64,000 nucleotides of DNA from Ceratotherium simum simum (Eukaryota > Chordata > Mammalia > Perissodactyla > Rhinocerotidae), in NCBI RefSeq assembly GCF_000283155.1, contig NW_004454181.1, positions 22,514,098-22,578,097 on the forward strand, in the 5' to 3' direction. The position numbers and the translations under genes are program-made. How positions within the stretch are numbered: the stretch's first letter is position 1; each line of letters begins with the position of its first letter. The notes beneath the pieces were generated by a model, which saw only the letters and a program-made list of their open reading frames with translations, had not been told where the DNA came from and searched no databases. Shown here one piece after another: positions 1 through 10,797 of this stretch.

Positions 1-25
1 AAAAAATTAAAAAAAAAAAAAAAAA
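1..25. repeat. A-rich tract
   Basis: The window opens with 25 bases that are A except for two T. It could be the 3' tail of a retroelement lying to the left on the plus strand, but the element is outside the window. The next 255 bases are AT-rich and show nothing recognisable. Confidence 0.7.
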
Positions 26-280
26 GCTATTCCTTTGAAGTTGTTCAATGTTGTTTTATTACTGATGAGGATGATGACTTTTAAAATAAATAAAAAATAT
101 AGAAGAAAACAAAACTAAGCAAAAATGCCAAGTTACCACTATGAATAGGCAATTACCAAAGACCTCTGAAAACACAGCAAATCTGCAGATTATACAGTTA
201 GTGGCTTAAATCTCAATAGCACACAATTCACTATGCTGAAGCTGCTCACAGGTGCCCCCTGATTCTAAGGTGACCTTTTG

Positions 281-394
281 ATCCAGTGGTTAGAGCTAAG
301 GGCACAGAGCCAGATTTACAGATCCTGCACTAGCATCACCACTAGCCTGCAGAATTACTTTGGGCAAGCAATTTGACATCTCTGTGTGTCAATC
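281..394 (+). repeat. MIR SINE, degraded
   Basis: The order of MIR landmarks is visible: a 'ccagtggttagagc' start, then 'gggcaagcaatttgacatctctgtg', which matches the MIR core 'gggcaagttacttaacctctctgtg'. Divergence is high, so the edges are approximate. Confidence 0.4.
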
Positions 395-754
395 ACACAG
401 CTATGTGGCTGCTACCTTCCCAGAAACTTGTTGAAAAGAGGATTCTGATAACCAAAAAAAGACTTTGTCATCAACAACTGGAAAGTGTCCGATTTCAGTG
501 CTCAAAGAGGACCCACGTGGACCCACTTTGCAGTGTGGATGTAATGAATGACAGGTGGAGGATACCACTGCATGATGAGCCCTCAACACAACAGAGAACT
601 CAAAGGCAATTTAAAACAATTGACCCACATGAGTATTAAAATAGATAAAGAGAATGCAAGTGAGAAAATAAAACTCGTTTATGTTCACGGTTGATCTCAT
701 TTCATGTGTTAAACCTCATGGGATACTGGCAATGATTCTTTTGTCAAAACAATG
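395..754. other. no gene recognised
   Basis: A non-repetitive stretch. Short frames of 88 codons (plus) and 62 codons (minus) overlap here, have no recognisable domain and look like chance. Confidence 0.55.
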
Positions 755-945
755 CATCTGCCCGGGTTCAAACACCAGCAAGCCACTTATTGGCTATAAA
801 ACTTTAGATAAGATATTTAAGCATCTGTATTAGTTTTGTCTCATAGCACCACCAATCTTGATGGGGTTTTTCTGAGAATTAAAGGAGTTCATGCACATAT
901 ATAGCACTTAATACAGTGCCAGGTACATTAGAAACATGTGGTAAA
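755..945 (+). repeat. MIR SINE
   Basis: Reads as MIR from the 'cccgggttcaaac' box, through a diverged core, to the 3' part 'gagaattaaaggagttcatgcacatatatagcactta..acagtgccaggtac'. Ancient and about 25-30% diverged by eye. Confidence 0.6.
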
Positions 946-1000
946 CGTGAGTGAGGAGGAGGAGAAAAAGGAGGAAAATGATTGTTTATGTTTCACTTGA

Positions 1001-1075
1001 GTAGTCCTCACAGCACCTAGAACAAAGCCTGGCACAAAATAGGTATAAATAGATGTTTGAATGAGTAATGAGTGC
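1001..1075 (+). repeat. L2 LINE, extreme 3' end
   Basis: Carries the L2 3' terminal signature: 'agcacctagaacaaagcctggcac' followed by a decayed 'aataaatgtttgaatgagtaatgag'. Confidence 0.5.
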
Positions 1076-1394
1076 TTACATACTCCAAGTACCATATGAA
1101 AGAGAAGGAAAAAAGAGCAAGAAAGAAATAAAGGAGGGATAAAGACAGATATCAAGAAAAATATATGGTCCCTATCCTTGGGGGTCAGGCAATTTGTTAC
1201 TGCCCATAAGTCCATATATATTTTAACCTCTGGCTATTTCTTCTTACACACAAAATGGCCAACTAGGTACGCTGCCCAAAGCTCTGCCCATTGAGAGGAT
1301 GATTCCTTGTCACTGTCTTTCAAGCCCAACCTCAAGACTGCAATGCAACTGTCATTATTTTCAACTTGCCCTCACATACAGGACAACTCATCCA
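1076..1394. other. no gene recognised
   Basis: Unremarkable sequence between an L2 fragment and the ERV-L remnant. A 95-codon minus-strand frame (928-1215) is rich in Phe, Leu and Ser because it reads A/G-rich plus-strand DNA. It is not convincing as a protein. Confidence 0.5.
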
Positions 1395-1639
1395 TAAACC
1401 AAGTTGTTCTTTTTTCCTCCTCTAACAGCTGGTCATAAAAGATACCCCATACAGCCAGAGGTACAAGCTGAGGGAGGGGCCCTAGTGCAACAGTGGTGTA
1501 TGACACAGACTTCTGGGCTATGTGCTTATGAATTTTGCTTGTACCCTCTAGTCTTAACTGTGCTCAATACCAGCTACACCACTTCCATCTTATGTTTGCT
1601 AAGGCCTCTCAACCTTATTACTTGGTGAATATGATGGGC

Positions 1640-2480
1640 AGTTTCAGACACATGGTACCCTGGTATCCCACGGTGCTCCGTCTCTACTAGGTCCAGTAAT
1701 GTGGCAGTTGTTTTTCAAAAGTCATATCGAGGCATATCATTCTTGCTCTGGACCCCCAGGAGACTGTGTTGTGCTTCTCCCACTGGGGCTTGACATAAGC
1801 TCCACAGGGCATCTTTTCCCATCACTGACACCTCTAATACCGTAAGATCTTCCAGGTTGTATGGGCCCAATAGCAGGTTGCTTGCACTACAGCCCTTTCC
1901 TGCCCTGGGCCCCACTCAAAGCTAGCAGCCTTGTGCATCATTTGGTAAATGGGCTGCAGCGATATTCTCAGCTGTGGGGCAGGTTGTTTTCAGAACTCAA
2001 ATAGGCCTACCAAACATTGAGTTTCCTTCCTACCGGTGGGAAGTGCAAGATACAATCATTTGTCCTTTTCTTTGGAGGGAATCGCTTGGGTTGCCCTTAC
2101 CACCGGACTCAATATTTTATTGATGTGCAGGTTCCTGAATCTTTATAGGCTTTATCACCCATCCTGTGGAGAGCATGTGTCTTACCAAAGCCTCTAGCAT
2201 GCTAGCTATTTCTTGTTCGTTGGGCCTGATTAGCATAATAAAATCAATGCAATAGATTAATGTGATGTTCTGGCCAATGTCCAGAGGGTCCAGATCTCTT
2301 CAGAGAGGAGAGTTAACATTGCTCTCAGGCAAAACTGTAAATGTATATTGACCACTGCATATGAATATAACCTGTTTCTTTTCTCTGATTGGAATAGAAA
2401 AGAGTGCTTTTGCCAAATCTGTGGCCACATGCTGCGGTATCTACAAGAGATACCACCCCCAGAACAGCAGCCACAATCAG
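1640..2480 (-). pseudogene. ERV-L pol: reverse transcriptase / RNase H remnant
   Basis: Starting near 2470 on the minus strand, a 42-codon open piece contains the RT motif A region (VATDLAKALFSIPI). The first catalytic Asp codon is at 2417-2419. Motif B survives as LPESNVNSP, then a stop follows. Motif C is read as YCIDF (Tyr codon at 2252-2254), so the second Asp of YxDD is replaced by Phe at 2240-2242. An open piece at 1715-1915 matches the RT-RNase H connection (GPYNLEDLTVLEVSV, then LWSLCQAPVGEAQ). Stops and frameshifts break the gene into at least four pieces. No function is possible as it stands. Confidence 0.75.
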
Positions 2481-2699
2481 GGCTTCTACATGGTTGATTT
2501 TATGAAGATCTTTTTTTTTTTTATCCTCCAGGGCAGATTGGGTTTCTTCAGTGGTCAGACTGGTGAATTAATTGGAGATATTATGAAGACCACCAGACCA
2601 GCATCATTTAGATGCTTAAAAATGTCAGCCAGCCCCCCCCACTATCCTGGAATGCAATACTGTCTTTGATTTACTCTGTTTTTAGCTAGGGTGGGGGTC

Positions 2700-3010
2700 G
2701 GAGAGTCCATTTGGCCTCCTCCACCATCATAGCTCTTACCCCATAGGCTAAGGAACAATTGTGGGTGTTGTGACAATTACTAAGTATGTTAACGCCAATT
2801 TTTCCTTCAGAGAAAGGAGAATTGACCACCAGGGGATCCATTGGCCAAATGGACTTGATGTAAACTGGACCTTGTCCAGGACTCCATTTATTACCTCAAT
2901 CCCATGTACCTCCACTCTAACAGTCTCCTGGTATAAATCTAGGTAGCAGGTCTCTAGATATCACTGTCAAGTCAAGCCCTGTGTCCAACAGTCCTCAAAA
3001 GCTTGACATT
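2700..3010 (-). pseudogene. ERV-L protease remnant
   Basis: On the minus strand the segment reads LLDTGLDLTVISRD, a retroviral aspartic-protease active-site motif with the DTG codons at 2977-2985. The following residues drift into stops. It sits upstream of the RT on the same strand, in the order expected for pro-pol. The short length and nearby stops show it is inactive. Confidence 0.65.
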
Positions 3011-3720
3011 CGCCTTCCCCGGTGCACAGTTACCAGAGTAAGTGGCCAAGAGTCTCTCTGGGGAAGGAGTGGGGAAATCATCCCTATGTATACTTGCCAC
3101 GGTATTGCAGGGTCCTTCCTCATGGAGACCCAGCCTCCTTTTCAGTCAATGGGTTCTGAGTCTGAAAACTGGATCAGGTCTGAAAACTGGTCAAATGATC
3201 AAGACTTTTTATTGGGGCACCTGTCCTCAGCCTCCTGAGGTTTCTTTCGATGGTACTCTGGTAGACTGAGTAGTACACTTGTTGGCAGCCCATCTAATTT
3301 ATCCCCAGGGACTCTGTTTCACTAAGCATATCACAACTCCCTGGGGGTCAGGCCCATTTTGCTGCCACTCTGACACTGCCATTCATTATGATAATTGCAC
3401 CCACCTGGCTTCTATTGTTTCGGGACCCTATCATTTCCGTGGCTATCAGTGAGTCTACTTCTGCAACAGCATCTCCTACCATCAAACCTGGCTTTAGAGG
3501 AGAGCCATCTTCATTCCTTTCTTAACTCTAAGCTATTTATGTTATGGCTAAGAATTCAGCTGGAAAAGCAGGAGATTAGAGAAAATACTTTGTGTGAATA
3601 AGTCAATGGAATTCTATCGCATTTTTAATCCTCCTTGTTCTCTTTTATCACCTAGCTGCCCCAAGAGAGACTGATATGAGTCTCTCAGAGATCTGAAGAA
3701 ATCATGGACCAATGTCAGAC

Positions 3721-5374
3721 CCATAACTAAGGAATCTAGAGACTTTGGCTAAGAACTTAAGGCTGAGAGAGACTCAACTGCCTTGGGATCTAGCCACGGG
3801 TCCACAAACAGCAGGGGGCAAGTATGCATAAAGAAAGGTCTCTTGGGTGCTAGACATGAGCCACAGGGGGGAGAGAGAGAAAACCAACCTTCAGCTTTCT
3901 CTAAATCCTGGCTTAGAACACTGTCTGGAAGGGGGAGAAGGGGTTAGGGAGCAGGGTCAACTATGTATTCCCCAGGAATGATGGAAGGGATACAGAGGGT
4001 CAGATGAAAAACCATCACCTGCTTTGCAGGAATCACAGACAAATTATCTATCCCACTTATATCCCACAAGGCCTCCAAAGAACCCACCACTGGCTCCCAA
4101 GAAAAGGAGTTAGCTGTGATTGTTCTCTAAGCCCAAGTGAAAGTCAGCTTTATATACTTGTTAAGGGCAGAAGAAAGAAGAAACCAACACCTGTCTCCTA
4201 AATCCTTTCTTGCCCTTTACTCCCCTCCCTACACCTCCCCCAGGCTAGCTAGCTAGGGATCAAGTAGGGAGAGCGAGGATAAGTAAAAAGATAGAGAAAT
4301 AGACAAGCTGACCAGACCTCCACCCTCACCTTTCCTGATGGAAGTGGCCAGCCCAGGCTGGGGGAGGGGAGAAAAGTTAACTTTGAGATTCCAAGCCCTT
4401 CCTATTCCATGGACAAGACATATTAATCGCTGAACTGCGACTTCCTGGGGAACTAAAAATTCTAGTGAAGTTTTTATAATCTGAGAGCCTAAAGATAAGC
4501 TACAGGACCTGCCTGATCACACGCAGTGGCCTGGGAAGATCTATTGGCACTGACAGCGTGTTTGTGCACACAGACACATGTGCTGTATACACAGAAGAGT
4601 GGGTAGGAGAGAGTGCACAGAATAAAGTTGATTTATGATCACGCACTATGAGCCCCATCCATTTAACATATCAGTTCCATATAGTTGGACATTTTTTTCT
4701 TAAAATTAATTTTTGAGCAAATATATTTTATAGCTGCCATCTTGAGCTCACTATAATGGTTCTTTTCTACCCTCCGGGAGAGGAGAACTTCAATTCTTAG
4801 GAAGTGTTCATTGATTTCCTCCTCTATGATATGAAGGGGATTTTCAGCTGTGTGTGACACCACTGTTGTCTGGTGTTATTTTCCTTGCAGCTGTTTTTGT
4901 AAAAACAAATTCTATTGAATTGTATACTTCATACATCTCAGGGCTCTGAGTTTATTATCCAAACACTGTGCAACTTGTTTTGAAATATATCTCCTAGCTT
5001 TTCCGTGGGCTTTCCAGTCCTCGGAGGGAAAACAGCATGAAGTCCTGGAGTTTTCAATTCTGTCTTCTAATGTGTAGGTAAGGAGGCAGGATGACTTTGA
5101 TAAAACACGATGACTCTTATGTCAAAATAAAATTGTTAAATCTTTACAGAAATCCTCACATTAGGGACTTTTCTCCTCCCTAATAATATGAGAGCAGATA
5201 AATAGAGCCATTAAATAAGTTTCCTTTTTGTGCCCTAAGAGCTGTAAAACCTTTGGGGAGGGTGGGAGGCGAGAAGGAGGAGGGGATGATCCAGACTTCT
5301 CCAAGACAGCTAGATTTTATTACCTCTGTTTTATCCAAGAGTCAATTAAAAGAGAGGTGAACCAACTTAATCCC
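3721..5374. other. no gene recognised; possible decayed ERV leader/gag at the left
   Basis: The part to about 4500 may be the gag/leader side of the adjacent ERV-L, but I cannot read a protein. It contains a short CTAG-type run near 4243 and pyrimidine-rich patches. From about 4640 onward it is AT-rich unique sequence. A 66-codon minus frame at 4663-4863 has no recognisable features. Confidence 0.45.
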
Positions 5375-5447
5375 TTTTTTATCCCAGTGCCCAATGCAAT
5401 GCCTGGCACACAGTAAATGCTCGGTACCTATTTGTTAAGTGAATGGC
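5375..5447 (+). repeat. L2 LINE, extreme 3' end
   Basis: Contains 'cagtgcccaatgcaatgcctggcacacagtaaatgctcggtacctatttgttaagtgaatg' in pieces. This is the L2 3' tail pattern. Confidence 0.55.
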
Positions 5448-6717
5448 AGCTGCAATTATAGAATCGGTACCAGGATACCAGCCAGAGTACCAGAGCGCTG
5501 TGTAGGTCATGCTGAGCAGAACCAAAAGGTTAAAGTAATTATTCTAAATCATCACATTATATCACATCCCCCTAAAACAATACATTATGATTTTTTTCAT
5601 AACACTTATTATATAAAATTCTTTTTATTTTTAATAAATACAAATACTCATTTATTTTATAAGCACATATACTATGTATTTATGCATATACACGTAGCTC
5701 AGAGGTTAGCACCTGCAGCAAGTATTCCACACACACACTCTTCCTCCCTGTTCTATCCGTGTTTAACCTCTAGGAAGAGTCTACCTTGCTAACCAGTCTT
5801 ATCTCCTAGTCTTAGGTCAGGTTCCTTAAAAACAGATTCCAGTGTACCTGATTTACCCAGGGCATGCTGGAGGGTGAGGTGGGATGGATGTGAGGAAGGG
5901 AAGTAGGATAGGGCAGGGAAGTTGCTAAGTAAGGATGTGGTATCCAGTAAAGTCTAGCCTTGGGTTTGGGGGGTGGCGGGGAGGATGGGCAGACAGGTAG
6001 GCTCTGAAGCATAAATCACACCAGAGAGTGTGACCATACCAGTCAGCTATTGGCTGCTCCTGGGAGGGGGCAGGATGGAGACTGTAACCTCTTGGGATGG
6101 ACTTAGCCAAAAGCAAGGCTCCAGAGAAGCTTCCATTAGCCACAACACTTGCACAACACTGGAGGAGGGGTGCACTGGACGGTAAAGAGGATCTGGGCAA
6201 AGCCAAAACAGTCTATGACCATCCTCTTTATACTATGAAGTCTATAGGATCATCAAGTCCTTGAGAGCAGGCACTAATCTTGTTGTTTTTAACTTCTTAC
6301 CCCGCAACACAAGGTGTAGAGAGCTGAGATCCACTCTTTTTCCTTCTTCAAAGCTGTCTGGGAGGAAACTTTGATATGGGGGTGGAGATCTTCCCATATG
6401 AGCACACACCCTCTCACCATTTTAGCTGCCTACTGGAAATTCAGGAAACTAAGTCCTTCAGTGTGCTGCACCAAGGCACGTCTGTGGCCCCCAGGCTGCC
6501 TTCTATCACCACTCGTCTCTATAGGGAGCAGAGAGCGCGTCAGACTCCAGCAATTTTGAATGGGAAATCGCAGTCCCTCTTGGTGATCAGCCAACACAGT
6601 AGCAGCCATCTTCACTGGCCAGCTGGGGAGATATTTGTTCACAGTAAAATCCCGGACTCCCTGGCAGCTCAGAAGCTGCCTGACTGGCTCTCTCCAACAT
6701 CGTTTGGAGGAGTGTAA
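5448..6717. other. no gene recognised
   Basis: 5570-5700 is strongly AT-rich. 5860-6200 is G-rich on plus. Overlapping frames of 113, 93, 70 and 62 codons lie on both strands between 5925 and 6717. Their composition follows the base composition and none has a domain I know. Lines near 6245-6290 faintly resemble L2 3' sequence. Confidence 0.45.
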
Positions 6718-7215
6718 ATGGGTAGGACCATTGTGTAAAGCAGTTCAGCAGCAATAAATATAGCCAACATTGATTGACTGCTTACTTTGTGCCACAAACT
6801 ATCCTAAGTGCTTTACTCATTGACTCACTTCATCCTCATGACAACCCTATGAACTAGGGTTATTACTATTATCCTTGTTTTCATATGAAGAGTTTTTAAA
6901 ATACTTGTATCCTTTGACTCAGCAATTCAAATTGTAAGAATTCCTCCCTTAGGAAACAATACTTCATACAAAAGATCTTTACCTACAAAGAAATTCATCA
7001 ATGTGACATTTATCATAGCAAAAAAAAGTAACATGTAAATGTCCAATGAAAGGGGAATGTTTACTTTATGGGACCTCTAAACAATGGAATTTTATATAGC
7101 TATTAAAATCATGTTTATGAGGATTTATAATACAAATGAAAAAATCTTACAAGTTTAAACGACATAAAAAGGTACAAGGTTTTCTGTTCAGAATGATCAC
7201 AACAATGCAAACTCA
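6718..7215 (+). mobile_element. HAL1/L1M LINE 3' end, split by a MIR
   Basis: 6718-6752 matches the L1M/HAL1 segment 'aaatgggtaggacca..gtaaagcagttcagcagc'. It resumes at about 6891 with 'tatcctttgactcagcaattc' and runs through 'aaatgtccaatgaaaggggaatg', 'acaatggaattttatatagctattaaaatcatgttt' and the vestigial 3' end. It is 5'-truncated with no coding potential. Confidence 0.65.
6753..6890 (-). repeat. MIR SINE inserted in the LINE
   Basis: Reverse-strand MIR: 'gactgcttactttgtgcca', 'cctaagtgctttac', 'catcctcatgacaaccctatgaactagggt'. It interrupts the flanking HAL1/L1M sequence, so it either inserted after that LINE or both were present very early. Confidence 0.65.
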
Positions 7216-7964
7216 AAACTATGCACAGGGAGTTTTCTGCCTCAAGACAGCAGACTGAACATTCAACATTATTTTCTCTGTAGGAGAAAGTCTTGGTGGT
7301 GTTTGAAATCTGAGATTATAAAAAATAAAGTAGAACAACATATGTTAAATTGGGAAAATTCAATGTGAACTTAGAAGCTTATAAACAAATATCTTTTTAA
7401 GCCTTGTCACCAACATGGCCCAGGGTTTAGTGCTTTTGCTCATCATCGTTACTCATGGGAACTCATACAGCCCAGGTCTCCAATGCTGTCATTCACTGAA
7501 AGGAGCCAGGACTCCTCACACTACTCCTTAAACAGCAGTTTCTTTCATCTTAGAACAGGAAAATAATCAGAATGGGCTGAATCACCATGTCCCACTGCCA
7601 ATTTGAGCATGAAAAAGAGAATAATGATCACAGTTAATTGAAAAATTGTGAGTCTCCATAAGGCCATGGCTGCATACTGGCACACAAAGGAGATAATCCA
7701 GTATACAAAAAGGGAGTTGTAACACAAAACAGGAATAAATAGGGCATACTTATTTTTAATTAATTTTAATAAGTAGCAGTGTATTAATAGATATGTATTT
7801 TCTTTTTTAAGTGCATTTTGGTTTAAAAAGCATATTTATATATTGTATATTGTGATATATTATAAGAAATATATATTTGGTCTTTGTCCACTGTTCCTGG
7901 CACAAAGCTCCTAAAACCCTTGGAATTTCCTAAGTGATGAGAGCAATAAAGGTGTCTTTTGTTA
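7216..7964. other. no gene recognised
   Basis: AT-rich non-coding sequence. 7740-7880 is almost pure A/T with several TATA-like runs. A 60-codon minus frame (7545-7727) reads as hydrophobic but has no family match known to me. Confidence 0.5.
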
Positions 7965-8670
7965 TGTTAATGAGGTGACTTTTTGGACCACACCTAAGGA
8001 TGGGGGCTGGTTGCCAATGGAGCCAACTATGTGATTAGAGGTTTGCAACTTTCGCAGTCCTACCTCCTTGACTTCCAGCGAGGGGAGAGGGGGTGGAGGT
8101 TGAATCAAGCACCAATGGCCAATGATTTAATCAATTGTGCCTATGTAATGAAGCCTCCATAAAAACCCAAAAGGAGGGGTTTTGGAGAGCTTCTGGTGGG
8201 GTGAACACGTGGAGATTTGGGGATCGTGGCACACTTGGAGAGAGCATAGAAGCTCCGCACCTTTTCCCACATACCTTGCCCTATGCATCTCTTCCATCTG
8301 GCTGTTCTGAAATATATTCTTTCCTAATAAACCAGTATTCTAGTAAATAACATGTTCCTCTGAGTTCTGTGAACCACCCTAGCAAATTAATCAAACCCAA
8401 GGAGGAGGAACCAATCTATAGGCAGTGGGTCAGAAGCACAGGTGATAACCTGAACTTGCAACTAGTATCTGAAGTGGAGGGGGAGGTAGTCTTGTGGGAC
8501 TGAGCCCTTATCTGTGGGATCTGATTGCTACCTCCTGGTAGATAGACAGTGTCAGAATTGAGTTGAATATTAGGACACCCAGCTGGTGTCCAAGAATTGC
8601 TTGGTAATGTGGGGAACCTCCACTCACATGGGAATTGAGTGCAGAATCTGAATTGGGTACAGAATTGTGT
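7965..8670 (+). mobile_element. Solo LTR-like element (ERV type, family not assigned)
   Basis: I recognise this as a dispersed mammalian repeat with LTR organisation. 'cctatgtaatgaagcctccataaaaaccc' holds a TATA-like site near 8158-8165, and an AATAAA signal is at 8326-8331. A conserved 3' half runs through 'cacccagctggtgtccaagaattgc'. There is no internal retroviral sequence beside it. The 71-codon frame at 8135-8350 lies inside and is not a host gene. Edges are approximate. Confidence 0.6.
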
Positions 8671-8699
8671 ACATATATATCCTATTGATCAAAATAACC

Positions 8700-9170
8700 A
8701 ATAACCATTCTATAGATGAGAGAGTTACGGTGAGTTTTACTTGAGCCAAACTGAGGATTATAACCCAGAAAGGCCTTTACCAGAAGGGCAGAAAGCATTC
8801 CAGAGAAACATGGTTTTCAATACAGTCCTATATCTTTTTAGAACAAAGAATCATACATTAAACACGCACAGGATACATATTCATCAAAGTTTCAAAGAGG
8901 TCTTCAGTTGCAGATTAGCAGGTCAACATGACCCTGGTGTAGGGAAAAGGACTAATATGGGCATTACCAGTAAGGCATTACTAATAGGGCATAGGAGGGG
9001 AAGTACGCTTTCTTAACTTAAGAGAATGCATTCTTTACTTTAATGGTTAAAGCAAACAATATATGTTTGATAGGCAATATATCAGGCTTTTTAGTTCAAG
9101 TCCAACCAGTTTTGAACCTGAATAGTTACCCCATATACCTCAATTTGTGAAAATCTCTCGTCAATACATA
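8700..9170 (-). mobile_element. Possible second LTR fragment
   Basis: 'gttttacttgagccaaactgaggattataaccca' and 'gtcaacatgaccctggtgtaggg' resemble an ERV LTR read backwards. I cannot name the family and the edges are guesses. Confidence 0.3.
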
Positions 9171-10797
9171 TACATACACCACACACATTTTAAAAGTCTG
9201 TGAAGTCCCAAAAATGTAAGGAAAATGGTCCCCAAAGAGATAGAGACTATTTCAGGAAGGGCGATCAGTGCCAACTGCCATTCCTAATAACCAAGTAGAA
9301 AGAGATTCATGCTCTTCATTAGCACCAGTGATCATGCACAATAACTAATTAAAAAGAAAGTCCAGCAGAGTGCTCTAAGATGATAAATTAGGTACATTCC
9401 AAACAGTAAGGGGAACTAGATGGACTTGACTTCTTATCTCTTAGCAGATTAAACCTCAAGCTGACTCTATTAATTATAATGAGGTCCTGATAAGGCATGC
9501 ATATATCTCCAATAATTTTAACCTACCAGGACAACATGTCCTGATGGCAAGACAATGGCATAGATCATGGCGGCCAGGCAAAATTTAAAGAGTACACCAC
9601 TTCTAGGAAAGACGTCAGATTCAAAAAATTTTTAAATCCATATGAAAGGCAGAAATCATGACATAAAAAATAAATCCTGATCATAAAGAGAGATTTGGCC
9701 TAATGATGAGTGGCTTGGGTTTGAATCACCTTGGACCTCATAACCAAGGCCCATATCCTAACCAACTGGATACCAACCCAGATTCTAAAACTTCTACTGA
9801 TTTTAAATGTTATGTTTTTTTCCACTCGAGGCTGGTTAATATGAATATAACCCTAGGAAGATGGGAAAAAAATCTAGCAAAACTACTGTAACCTTAAGAA
9901 GGTAAGCTTTGGAAGGAATAAGAATAAGAATAGAGATAATGAAAAACCAAATTTAAATCCACAATATTCACACTTTAGATTGGATTTTTAATAATAGTAT
10001 AACAATCAGTTTAGTAATCATTAAAAATTTTTTGTATATATTATATTCTACATCTTAGGTACTTAGCATTTAGGAAATTCTGATATGTCAAAATTGTAAT
10101 TGTAATAAACTCCTAAAAAGCTTATTAAATAAGTTTGCAACCAATGTTTAAATATTTGGAGAAACAATTTATTAAATTCATAAGTATTGATTTATCAATT
10201 GTGTAAGTAGTATACAAATAATTAGGAGAGTATTTAGAGGAATATTTATTAAGTTAATAAGATTTTTAAGTCATATTTTACACCCCATACAAGTTGCAGT
10301 GAATCTTTTTTCCCACGCCCGGAAGTCTCTCGGGCGTTAACAAATCTGTTAGTAGTTATCCCTTTCCCATCCTGAGACAACATTAAAAGGGTAGTAGTTT
10401 TTTTTTTTTTAAGTTACAACCTACAAAAGTGAGAGAAAGAGAAGAAACAGTAAAAGAATAATATGTTTACAAATTTCTTGAACACAGACAGAGATGGACA
10501 AGTGCTGGACGATGAGCAGAGAGGAGGAAGCTGCAGCCCAGAAAAAGTTCAGAGAGAGCTGAAGCTGAGAGGAACTAGGCACAGCAGAGGATGGGGGGAG
10601 GAGAGTAGAGCAAAAACAGGGGGATTGACAGCTAGTCCCCCACCCACCCACTGCCAGGAATTTAACCACCCACCTCCAGCTCCAAAACCTCAAAAAGCAC
10701 CCCAGAGAAACTGAAGAAAACATCTGAGGACAACAAGGCTAGTTAGCAAGAATATCCAGGTTTTAAAAGAGGGAGTGAAGGGGATCATTATATGTCA
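9171..10797. other. AT-rich stretch, no gene recognised
   Basis: 9170-10290 is very AT-rich with no repeat I can name. 10420-10720 is purine-rich on plus and carries overlapping 83- and 100-codon frames on opposite strands that look spurious. An inverted repeat at 10315-10337 is listed separately. Confidence 0.45.
10315..10337. repeat. Perfect 7-bp inverted repeat with GC-rich arms
   Basis: Arms ACGCCCG (10315-10321) and CGGGCGT (10331-10337) flank a 9-base loop. The left arm runs into CCGGAAGT (10319-10326), an ETS-factor core. It is notable because it carries several CpGs inside an otherwise AT-rich, CpG-poor region. The function is unknown. Confidence 0.5.

Larger units (their letters stand above)
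1395..3720 (-). mobile_element. ERV-L endogenous retrovirus, internal remnant
   Basis: Minus-strand translation in broken frames gives the order protease, reverse transcriptase, then the RNase H/tether region, as in ERV-L (class III) proviruses. The gag side lies toward higher coordinates. The reading frame is interrupted by many stops and frameshifts, so the copy is dead. I see no clear flanking LTR pair. The left edge near 1395 and right edge near 3720 are where similarity fades, and sequence to about 4.5 kb could be leader or gag too decayed to read. Family assignment rests on the RT and following region, which resemble mammalian ERV-L as I remember it. A search against Repbase or Dfam would name the subfamily. 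Confidence 0.8.

Noticed and set aside
3721..4560. ERV-L gag gene
   Set aside because: The position would fit, but I could not read any gag motif or zinc knuckle on the minus strand, so only a possibility is recorded.
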